From the NCBI RefSeq assembly GCF_009807035.1, contig NZ_WUBI01000001.1:310001-374000 (forward strand): 64,000 bases of DNA. Direction: 5' to 3'. Made by a program: the position numbers and the translations under genes. The notes below the pieces were generated by a model. It ran no database searches, was not told where the DNA came from, and worked only from the letters and a program-made list of their open reading frames with translations. Below, one piece after another: positions 24,496 to 31,955 of the stretch. Each line of letters starts with the position of its first letter. Positions within the stretch are counted from its first letter, which is position 1. Source of the DNA: Paenibacillus dendrobii (GTDB taxonomy: Bacteria > Bacillota > Bacilli > Paenibacillales > Paenibacillaceae).

Positions 24496-25551
24496 TTGGA
24501 TGATAAACAATTAACGATTGAAGAGACGAGTAATGAAGTTTCGAGGTTCATTTGCACGGCCAACCACGGCTTTGCCCCGTATGCACAAGAGGAACTTCGC
24601 CGCAGATTCGGCAAGCTGAAAAGCAAAACATTGATATCGGGCGAAGCTTTCCTGGCGACCTTTTTTGAGGACGCGGACAGAGCAGTGGACATGATTGTAT
24701 CTAATCCACCGATATTCTTGCGCCATATCCAACCTGTTCAGTTTGAACTGCACGCGGATGCAGAAGATGCTTTTGCAAACATGATTCTTTATTTGACCCG
24801 CCAGGACAAGCTGCATGGCTCAAAAGTGTCACTGCAAGTCCGTAAAGCCGATAACAGTACGCTTGAGGAGAGTGCGGGAGTGCTTCGTGAGAAGCTGCAG
24901 GAACAATTAACGGAGCTGAATGCCGAATTTGTCGTGCGTGATGCCGAGTGGGTTATATCCGTATTCGCTGCCGAAGAAATGCTGTATATTGGTGTATCTG
25001 AACCGGGCCTTAATTTGTCCGACTGGAGTGGTGGAGCGATCCGTTTTCAGAGGGAGGAAGGGCAAATTTCAAGGGCTAAGTTCAAGCTGCTTGAAGCAGA
25101 GATAAGCTTTGGCATTGATTTTGCGTCCTTCGATACAGGTCTCGATATTGGAGCTGCTCCAGGAGGCTGGACTTCGTTTCTGCTAGAACGCGGACTGCGT
25201 GTGACTGCAGTTGACCCTGCCTTCATGCATGAGTCCCTGCAGAACCATCCATCGCTGAGGATTTTTAAAAAGAACGCTTCAGAAGTCCAGTTCCGTGACA
25301 GCGAATTCGATCTCTTGGTTTGCGATATGAGCTGGAGTCCGAAACAGATGGTTAAGCTGGTTACGGAACTGCTGCCCAGCCTGAGACCAGGCGGAACGGC
25401 GGTCGTGACAGTTAAACTTATGCATAAAAAGCCAATGGCTTTGATCGATGATGTTATTTCTTCGTTTGAGCATGCCAACATGCAGATCCAACGGGCGAAA
25501 CAGTTGTTTCACAACCGGGACGAAATTACATTGTATATGATTAAATATTAA
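24496..25551 (+). CDS. RlmM-like THUMP/FtsJ RNA 2'-O-methyltransferase
   Basis: The 351-residue protein has an N-terminal THUMP-like region (FICTANHGFAPYAQEELRRRFG to about 170) and a C-terminal RrmJ/FtsJ Rossmann domain. The SAM loop is LDIGAAPGGWTSFLLERG. The K-D-K-E set appears as Lys in RAKFKLLEA, Asp in LLVCDMSWSP, Lys in VTVKLMH and Glu in RDEITLYM. This matches RlmM-type enzymes, which methylate a ribose in 23S rRNA. Start: TTG 24496 with GGAGGG nine bases upstream. It ends the operon. Confidence 0.88.
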   Translation: MDDKQLTIEETSNEVSRFICTANHGFAPYAQEELRRRFGKLKSKTLISGEAFLATFFEDADRAVDMIVSNPPIFLRHIQPVQFELHADAEDAFANMILYLTRQDKLHGSKVSLQVRKADNSTLEESAGVLREKLQEQLTELNAEFVVRDAEWVISVFAAEEMLYIGVSEPGLNLSDWSGGAIRFQREEGQISRAKFKLLEAEISFGIDFASFDTGLDIGAAPGGWTSFLLERGLRVTAVDPAFMHESLQNHPSLRIFKKNASEVQFRDSEFDLLVCDMSWSPKQMVKLVTELLPSLRPGGTAVVTVKLMHKKPMALIDDVISSFEHANMQIQRAKQLFHNRDEITLYMIKY

Positions 25552-25635
25552 TGCAATTAACAACCGAACGGGTCGATCTTTTGCCGTTGTTACATGCAGA
25601 CTGCAAGTAATTAGATACGTCCCTTAAAATAGTTC

Positions 25636-25665
25636 TTTACACATATATTACCGTTGCTCTATAAT
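25636..25665 (+). promoter_or_regulatory. Promoter of the Tad-like operon
   Basis: TTTACA (25636-25641), 18 bases, TATAAT (25660-25665). It would start transcription near 25672, leaving a leader of about 115 bases that contains the hairpin at 25692-25765. Confidence 0.65.
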
Positions 25666-25691
25666 ATAAACAAATTAACCACACGATAAAT

Positions 25692-25765
25692 AAAGGGAAA
25701 GCATCCCGGAGTATGGCATTACGATTGTTCGTAATTGCTGTCTCCAGGGAGGCTTTCCTTTTTTT
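25692..25765 (+). terminator. Long terminator-like hairpin in the Tad operon leader
   Basis: AAAGGGAAAGCATCCCGGAG (25692-25711) pairs almost fully with CTCCAGGGAGGCTTTCC. An inner arm GCATTACGA-TCGTAATTGC extends the stem, and a run of seven or more T follows. No gene lies between the promoter and this hairpin, so it looks like an attenuator. Only about 20 bases precede it, too few for a separate riboswitch aptamer. Confidence 0.75.
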
Positions 25766-25788
25766 GTCTTGAAAGAGAGGGAACGAGA

Positions 25789-27270
25789 ATGCATCATCCT
25801 TCCAAACTGCTTATCGGTCTAACGATTGGAGGGAGATACGAGATCATTCGGAAGATTGGCGAGGGCGGAATGAGCCATGTTTATCTCGCGGAAGATTTGA
25901 AGCTCCCGGGAAAGCTGTGGGCCGTCAAAGAGAGTGTCTCCCAACCGAATGATTACAACAGTATTCGGGATGAAGCGCAGCTTCTTATTTCACTGAGTCA
26001 TGCCAGACTCCCGAGGATTGTGGATTTTTTTCCTCCGGATTCAGAGGGATATACCTATCTGGTTATGGATTATATCCAGGGAATTACCCTTGAAAAGTAT
26101 TTTAGTGGGTATCGCGGCAGGATTCCAATGGATTCCATCCTTCAGTTGACCGATCAGCTGCTTGAAGTGCTTGATTATTTGCACACCCATGAACCTGTCA
26201 TCATCTTCAGGGATTTGAAACCGTCCAACATTATGCTTACGGAACAGCTTGAGCTTAGATTGATTGATTTTGGGATCGCCCGGAATTATAAGCAGGAGCA
26301 GACGCAGGATACTGTGAAGCTTGGTACTGTCGGATTTGCTGCTCCCGAGCAATACGGTTCAGGACAGAGCGATGCCAGATCGGATCTTTACGGTTTAGGG
26401 GCACTTATGCTCTATCTGACTACAGGAGGAGCATTCAGCGAGTGGACGCCCAAGGCTGAGAAGAGCATTCGGCAAGATATGCCGCGCAAGCTTATTCCCG
26501 TTTTACGCAAGTTATTGCAGGTTGCTCCCGAGGACCGCTATGGATCGGCAGCAGAAGTTCGTCAAGAGCTGGCTGCTGCCGTGAGACAAGAGTTTGCACC
26601 GGATCACAGGCATGTCCGGAATATTACCGGCAGGATAAGCACGCAAGTCGTGGCGGTCATGGGAGCAAGCAATGGCACAGGGACAACGCATACAGCGATT
26701 GCGATCAGCCACTTCCTCGCGAGGAATCATGGAAAAGTAGCTCTTGTTGAGATGAATGTGAGATCTCCTGCTTTCCGCAGAATTCAGCAGATTGCGAATA
26801 GGGGACTTGCACCGAACGGTGGAAACCGCAAGTTTGAAGTACAGGGGGTAGACTACTGGCGGCAGACCGCGAGAGCCGAAGTGATCAGTCTCTTATCCGG
26901 CAGCTACAACTATGTCGTCATCGACTTGGGAACGTACAGGGAGCGTGAACGTTTGGAAGAGTTTCTAAGGGCGGATGTTTCTGTCATCGTGGCTTCCGGT
27001 GCGGAGTGGCGCCTGCAGGATGTAACGGATATGGCACAAAACTTGTCCCGTTATCCGCAGCAGAAGTGGATGTATTTTCTGCCGCTTGCCCAATCCGATG
27101 TCGTCCAAAGATTGCGTAAAGAGCTGAACACGAGTCAGTTATATTCCTTGCCGCTCCACATGGACCCCTTTGATAAAAGCGAGGATATGGAAAGGGCACT
27201 GAATCGTATTTTTCAAGGGACATTAGGCGAAACGAAGCGGCGGAGGAGATTCAGATTCGGTCTTAGCTAA
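25789..27270 (+). CDS. Ser/Thr protein kinase fused to a TadZ/MinD-like ATPase
   Basis: The 493-residue protein has a Hanks-type kinase domain (about 12-262) with glycine loop IGEGGMSHVY, Lys47 in LWAVKES, catalytic FRDLKPSN (Asp142; Phe replaces the usual His), DFG at 160-162 and APE. From about 275 comes a MinD/CpaE-like domain with a deviant P-loop MGASNGTGTTHTA (281-293) and YNYVVIDLGTY in the Walker B place. There is no membrane segment or PASTA repeat. ATG 25789 is used because GAGAGGG lies seven bases upstream. It heads the Tad-like operon, so it probably places or gates the pilus motor through phosphorylation (inference). Confidence 0.85.
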   Translation: MHHPSKLLIGLTIGGRYEIIRKIGEGGMSHVYLAEDLKLPGKLWAVKESVSQPNDYNSIRDEAQLLISLSHARLPRIVDFFPPDSEGYTYLVMDYIQGITLEKYFSGYRGRIPMDSILQLTDQLLEVLDYLHTHEPVIIFRDLKPSNIMLTEQLELRLIDFGIARNYKQEQTQDTVKLGTVGFAAPEQYGSGQSDARSDLYGLGALMLYLTTGGAFSEWTPKAEKSIRQDMPRKLIPVLRKLLQVAPEDRYGSAAEVRQELAAAVRQEFAPDHRHVRNITGRISTQVVAVMGASNGTGTTHTAIAISHFLARNHGKVALVEMNVRSPAFRRIQQIANRGLAPNGGNRKFEVQGVDYWRQTARAEVISLLSGSYNYVVIDLGTYRERERLEEFLRADVSVIVASGAEWRLQDVTDMAQNLSRYPQQKWMYFLPLAQSDVVQRLRKELNTSQLYSLPLHMDPFDKSEDMERALNRIFQGTLGETKRRRRFRFGLS

Positions 27271-27287
27271 ACACAAGCGAGAGGAGA

Positions 27288-28427
27288 ATGAAGGGTTACA
27301 TGTCAAAGCTGAGACAGCGAACGAGACATATGCTCTATGCCGGTCTGGCAGGGGCTGCCGTAATGGGCATTTTATTCGCAGGCTACGCGATTTTCAGCAG
27401 CGTACAACATCATGCGAAGGAGAATAGAATCAGGCAGGAATATCGTGAACAGATAGCCAGGCTCGAACAAGCACGGCTTGACGAGGAGAAGAAAATGGCA
27501 ACAAGTTGGGTCCTTTCGAGGGATATTTTAGCAGGAGAGGTTATTACTCGGAAGGATCTGGTTCAAGTCAAATTGCCTCAGGGGGCAGCGCCGGTCAATT
27601 TGATAGAAGGCCCGGAGGGAATCGAAATAAAGATTGCCAAGATTGAATTGAAGAAAGGCACGGCAATCACCCAAGCGATGATATATGATAAAGAACCACT
27701 GCTCGCAGACCTCAGAAACCGGGAGATCAAGGCTGTCGCTTTGCCTTCCGATCTTCTGGAGCGTGATGTCGTTGATGTGCGTATCCAGTTTCCGACAGGT
27801 CAGGATTACATTATTTTATCCAAGAAAAAAATTGATAAGCTGATGACTCCGGCGATGTGGATCACAATGACCGAACAGGAGATATTGGCATTATCCAGTG
27901 CAATGGTAGATGCTTACCTGCATGACGCCAAGTTGTACGCCGTTACATACGTTGAACCTGAAATGCAGGACAAAGCTTTGCCGACTTATCCGGTTAATAA
28001 AGAAGTGCTCAAGTTGATAAATAGCGATCCTAACATAATAAAAAAAGCGGAACAAAAGCTGTCAGAAGCCATCAGAGCATCTCTTGAAAAGGATCTGGAA
28101 AAAGCATCAGCCAATGGGAAATCGAATGAGAATTTCACGGGTAGCGAGTTTGCTCCTTCTTATTCAAACGTTGCGGCTTCCTCTCTATCCAGCCAAAGCA
28201 CAGGGGGAAGCGATTCCACCGGGTTTACTTTTGAAGACTTAACACCGGCGGCAGGGACTGAAGGTGGAGGGAATGCACCGACAGATCCAGCGGAGAATTC
28301 CAATCCTGCCTTTACGAATAAGAATCAGGATACGCTTTCTTCAGGAGTGGTTCAGGACAATAAGCTGCTTGAACAAAGCCTGCAAGAGAAACAAGCGGAA
28401 CAGGCGGAGTCCACGACTCAACCTTGA
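27288..28427 (+). CDS. CpaB/RcpC-like SAF-domain membrane protein
   Basis: This 379-residue protein has a short cytosolic tail, one TM helix at about 15-37, a charged coiled-coil segment (about 40-70) and a SAF domain (about 72-140: WVLSRDILAGEVITRKDLV, then KKGTAITQAMI). A second beta-rich part reaches about 230. The C-terminal 95 residues are Ser/Gly/Asn/Gln-rich and look disordered. CpaB proteins are standard parts of Tad pili. GAGAGGAG precedes the ATG, and the gene lies 17 bases after the kinase gene. The extracytoplasmic part may bind peptidoglycan or the pilus base. Confidence 0.82.
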   Translation: MKGYMSKLRQRTRHMLYAGLAGAAVMGILFAGYAIFSSVQHHAKENRIRQEYREQIARLEQARLDEEKKMATSWVLSRDILAGEVITRKDLVQVKLPQGAAPVNLIEGPEGIEIKIAKIELKKGTAITQAMIYDKEPLLADLRNREIKAVALPSDLLERDVVDVRIQFPTGQDYIILSKKKIDKLMTPAMWITMTEQEILALSSAMVDAYLHDAKLYAVTYVEPEMQDKALPTYPVNKEVLKLINSDPNIIKKAEQKLSEAIRASLEKDLEKASANGKSNENFTGSEFAPSYSNVAASSLSSQSTGGSDSTGFTFEDLTPAAGTEGGGNAPTDPAENSNPAFTNKNQDTLSSGVVQDNKLLEQSLQEKQAEQAESTTQP

Positions 28428-28482
28428 TTCTGTGAACTGGCTACTTAAGGCGAACCGAAAGGGGAAAGGAGACAGGAAGTTT

Positions 28483-29199
28483 TTGAAAACATGGATTTTC
28501 GCAGGATTATGCGACAAGAGCGAGACGCTGATCTACGTGTGCAAAATGCTGGCTTCCAGTGACCATAGCGTTTTGCTGGTGGATGCAACGGAAAAGAGAA
28601 AGTATCCCTTTTACATTGGATACCTCGATGAGGATCTATTGCTGACGGAGTTTGCGGGGTTTGATGTGGCAAGCGGATTCGAACATGCTGCAGCGCTGGA
28701 TGAATATTTACAAAAGGCAGGCAGCAGCCTGGAAAAGTATGACTATGTGATTTATGATTTGGAGCTTCAGGATTTTTGTTCATCAGAGCAATGGCGGAAG
28801 GCTTCAGCCCTTGTATGGATTACCGATTATGAAATTTGGACGCTTGAACAAGGGAGCCGTTGGTTGAAAGATGCAGTTCACCGCCATTTTTCAGGGAAAC
28901 AGAATCCTGAAATGCATAAAGTCATTGTACGGGCTGTTGATGAGTGGTTTGGAAGAGACTATTTGGACGGGTACTTTAGCCACTTGCCGATAACATGGAA
29001 ACAAGAACCGATTATCATCCCTTGGAATGAGTTGGATATGGCATTGAAACTCCGAAATGAGCACATCAGGAAATTACACATGAAACCCTTGTCTCGAAGG
29101 TACAAAAAGAACTTGTGTCAGTTAGTTCAAAGTCTCACGGATTGGAATCAGAAACAGGTGAACCGCGCACTGCGGAATGCAGAAAGGAGAAGAGCATGA
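28483..29199 (+). CDS. MinD/ParA-fold protein lacking a normal P-loop
   Basis: The 238-residue protein has the strand-loop-helix order of MinD-like ATPases: KTWIFAGLCDKSETLIYVCK, SVLLVDATEKRKYPF, and YDYVIYDLELQDF. The loop GLCDKSET holds only remnants of G-x-G-G-x-G-K-T, so nucleotide binding is doubtful. The start is taken as TTG 28483, with AGGAAG and AAAGGAG just upstream; the frame extends to 28264 inside the cpaB-like gene without support. It overlaps the next gene at ATGA. It is probably a structural partner of the TadZ-like protein encoded next. Confidence 0.65.
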   Translation: MKTWIFAGLCDKSETLIYVCKMLASSDHSVLLVDATEKRKYPFYIGYLDEDLLLTEFAGFDVASGFEHAAALDEYLQKAGSSLEKYDYVIYDLELQDFCSSEQWRKASALVWITDYEIWTLEQGSRWLKDAVHRHFSGKQNPEMHKVIVRAVDEWFGRDYLDGYFSHLPITWKQEPIIIPWNELDMALKLRNEHIRKLHMKPLSRRYKKNLCQLVQSLTDWNQKQVNRALRNAERRRA

Positions 29200-30044
29200 G
29201 TATGGTCGCGTTTTGGAGTCCGCTTCAAGGAGGAAGCGGAAACTCCGCTCATGCAGCAGCAGCTGCCATTAGTATGGGGATGGATTACCGTCTGAAATTA
29301 CTTTTAGCGCATGGGGGAATGGCAAAGGAACGAGTTGAGGGGGCTTTTCATACAGGAGCTTATGCTTTGGATCACTCTTTGATTTCCTTTGAGGATCATG
29401 GCATGGATGCCATAGAAAGACTCTGTCTGAACCGCAGGTTAACCCGTGAGAATTTACAGGATTACACGTTGCCGCTGCTTCCTGAAAGACTGGATTTGGT
29501 TCAGGGCAATGCCAAACCGGAAGGGACGATGCCCGGATATCGCAGTCAGTTGATCCAATCGATTTGTACGGTTGCGGCACAATCATACGATCTTGTGATA
29601 GCCGATGCCGGATGCGGTATGCATCCGAAAGAAGGAAGCGGCGATCATGCTTTTCTGGAGGCCGCGGATTTGGTTGTCGTGAGCTTAAATCAATGTATTG
29701 AGGGATTGGAATCATTCTTCAAGGACGGGCGCTGTGCGGCCGTTATACAGGACAAGCCTCACATTATTGTCCTTGGACGGTATGACAAGTACTCCCATTG
29801 TACGTTAAACAACGTAAAAAGAAGATTCGGATACAAAGGAAGCATACATGGTATCCCGTATACCACGGATTTTATGGATGCGTGGAATATGAGGGGAGTG
29901 CTACCATTTTTGCAGCGAAGCCGTAACTTGAACAATCGTCATCCCACAGCCGCATTTTTGGGAAGCATCCGTTCATTGACCAAAGATATTTTAACGCAAA
30001 TGGAGATGACATCCGTGCTGAAGCTGGTGGAAAGGGGGGCGTGA
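29196..30044 (+). CDS. TadZ/CpaE-like ATPase
   Basis: This 282-residue protein starts MSMVAFWSPLQGGSGNSAHAAAAA, where GGSGNSAH is a deviant Walker A of the ParA/MinD type. YDLVIADAGCG supplies the Walker B strand, and LVVVSLNQCIEGLESF follows as in CpaE/TadZ. The start ATG 29196 overlaps the upstream stop and has AAAGGAG before it. TadZ proteins set the cellular position of Tad machines. It is the third MinD-like domain in the operon after the kinase fusion and the 28483 protein. Confidence 0.75.
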   Translation: MSMVAFWSPLQGGSGNSAHAAAAAISMGMDYRLKLLLAHGGMAKERVEGAFHTGAYALDHSLISFEDHGMDAIERLCLNRRLTRENLQDYTLPLLPERLDLVQGNAKPEGTMPGYRSQLIQSICTVAAQSYDLVIADAGCGMHPKEGSGDHAFLEAADLVVVSLNQCIEGLESFFKDGRCAAVIQDKPHIIVLGRYDKYSHCTLNNVKRRFGYKGSIHGIPYTTDFMDAWNMRGVLPFLQRSRNLNNRHPTAAFLGSIRSLTKDILTQMEMTSVLKLVERGA

Positions 30045-31955
30045 ATGATCACCGGAATGCTCGTGAATACGCTGCTGATTATGCTGATTATTCTTTTTGC
30101 GGCTCTGATTGTCTATATCAAATGGCTTGATTATAGGCGTCCTGCTGTGGGAAAGAATTATGCTGTCGGACATTTCACGATCGAAAAAATGACTGATTTT
30201 GTAAAAGAAACATTACATGAGCTGACTCATAGCCAACTTACCGATCTGGGTCTTCATGAAGAAGAATACAAACGCAGACTCAACAAAAGAAGCGAGCTTC
30301 GAAAAGCTTTGAAGGAATGTATTTCCGGTGATCTGCGTGAAAAGCAATATGTGAAACAGTTTATGGCGGATCTTCTTGTCAGGAGTTATGGATTAACGGC
30401 GGAAAATATTGATGAAGCGATCCCTTTTGATGAACCAGGAAGATTAACGCCACAGGATCAATTTGAAATCATTTTTTATGTATACCAGAAGCAGTACGGG
30501 CAAGAAGCTCTGTCCCAAATCTTAGAGAACTATGGGCTGAGTGAGCCGCGTGTTCTGAATGGTTACGGAGAATATCCGGTATATGCGGTAACGGCCGACG
30601 ATATTGATCTAATATTTATGGCTGAATATGGTTCTCTTCATTTTCAAGACAAGCTGGATATTGTCATACAAAGGATTTACCAGCAGTACAAAGGTTTTTC
30701 TGTAGTCGATGATCTTCGTGACCAACGCATCGATGGAGTAAGCGGAGGCGTCAATGGCATTTTAACGGACGACGGAATGATGGATAGTTATATAAGCCAA
30801 GGATATCCGTTGCCGCTTTTCTTAGAAGATGATGATCACAAGCCGCTTTCATCAACGGAGAGCATATGGGTATTTTACAAAGGCAAATCGGTTCATATGG
30901 CTTTCTTATCCTTCGGCTCGGCGCTGGAGCTCAAGAGAGTGTGTCAAAATATTTATAAATATAATCATCCCGGGCAGCTGTCTGAATCCAATGGTTATAA
31001 GGTCAATGAAATGAAGGATGGATCACGCGTCGTTGTCGTCAGGCCACCATTTGCTGAATCCTGGGCTTTCTTTGTACGCAAGTTTGATATACCCAATGCA
31101 TCACTTCAGCAGTTAGTGACCGGGGAAAATGCTGAGCTTCCCATTGAACTTCTTGCTTATTTAATGAAGGGAAGCCGGATTACCGCCATAACGGGGGCAC
31201 AAGGATCCGGTAAAACGACGCTATTGATGGCCATGGTAGAGCATATCGATCCAACCTATACGCTCAGGGTTCAGGAAATGGCATTTGAGCTTCATTTGCG
31301 AAAAATATACAGTCGTAGAAACATCCTCTCATTTCGTGAAACGGAGCGGATATCGGGACAAGAAGGCCTGGATTTGCAGAAGAAAACGGATGGCACCGTG
31401 AATATTTTGGGCGAGGTTGCGAGTGACGAGGTGGCCGCATGGATGATTCAGATGTCGCAAGTAGCTAGCTTGTTTACCGTATTCACACACCACGCCAAGA
31501 CATTTCGGGATTTGGTTTTCTCACTACGGAATTCGTTGCTGAAAATCGGCGTGTTTCACAATGAGCATATCGCCGAGGAACAGGTCATTCAGGTGATTAA
31601 TTTTGATATTCACATGAAAAGAGATGCTGCTGGCAAACGGTATATTGAGAGGATAACAGAGTGCATCCCAATGGAAAACCATCCATCGCTGCCTGATCCA
31701 AGGATTCGCAGAGACGGTACGCTCAAACAAATGCTGGGTCAATTGTTGGAGCTGAATTATGCGTCCAGTCAGCAGGCGAACAACAGAAGCTTTACTTCCC
31801 GCAATATCGTGGAGTATAGGGATGGGACATACATCGCAGTCCATCCGATTTCAAAGGGGAATGCAAATGAAATGGCAGAACAGATGGGGCCGGAGGAAAC
31901 GTATAAGTTTAAAGACTTTCTAGCTCAGCACTGGAGTGGTGCGTATGAATATTAA
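30045..31955 (+). CDS. TadA/CpaF-like secretion ATPase with N-terminal membrane anchor
   Basis: The 636-residue type II/IV secretion ATPase starts directly after the TadZ-like gene. It has an unusual N-terminal TM helix (about 5-27), a long N-terminal domain, Walker A GAQGSGKTTLL (about 383-392), Walker B NILGEVASDE, and a His box THHAKTFRDL (about 480). It should power assembly or secretion by the Tad-like machine. Canonical TadA is soluble and about 400-480 residues, so the membrane anchor and longer N-terminus are departures. It overlaps the next gene by 11 bases. Confidence 0.88.
   Translation: MITGMLVNTLLIMLIILFAALIVYIKWLDYRRPAVGKNYAVGHFTIEKMTDFVKETLHELTHSQLTDLGLHEEEYKRRLNKRSELRKALKECISGDLREKQYVKQFMADLLVRSYGLTAENIDEAIPFDEPGRLTPQDQFEIIFYVYQKQYGQEALSQILENYGLSEPRVLNGYGEYPVYAVTADDIDLIFMAEYGSLHFQDKLDIVIQRIYQQYKGFSVVDDLRDQRIDGVSGGVNGILTDDGMMDSYISQGYPLPLFLEDDDHKPLSSTESIWVFYKGKSVHMAFLSFGSALELKRVCQNIYKYNHPGQLSESNGYKVNEMKDGSRVVVVRPPFAESWAFFVRKFDIPNASLQQLVTGENAELPIELLAYLMKGSRITAITGAQGSGKTTLLMAMVEHIDPTYTLRVQEMAFELHLRKIYSRRNILSFRETERISGQEGLDLQKKTDGTVNILGEVASDEVAAWMIQMSQVASLFTVFTHHAKTFRDLVFSLRNSLLKIGVFHNEHIAEEQVIQVINFDIHMKRDAAGKRYIERITECIPMENHPSLPDPRIRRDGTLKQMLGQLLELNYASSQQANNRSFTSRNIVEYRDGTYIAVHPISKGNANEMAEQMGPEETYKFKDFLAQHWSGAYEY

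Noticed and set aside
25672..25788. Cyclic di-GMP riboswitch upstream of the Tad-like operon
   Set aside because: The conserved GEMM-I core is absent, and there is not enough sequence before the terminator-like hairpin for an aptamer.
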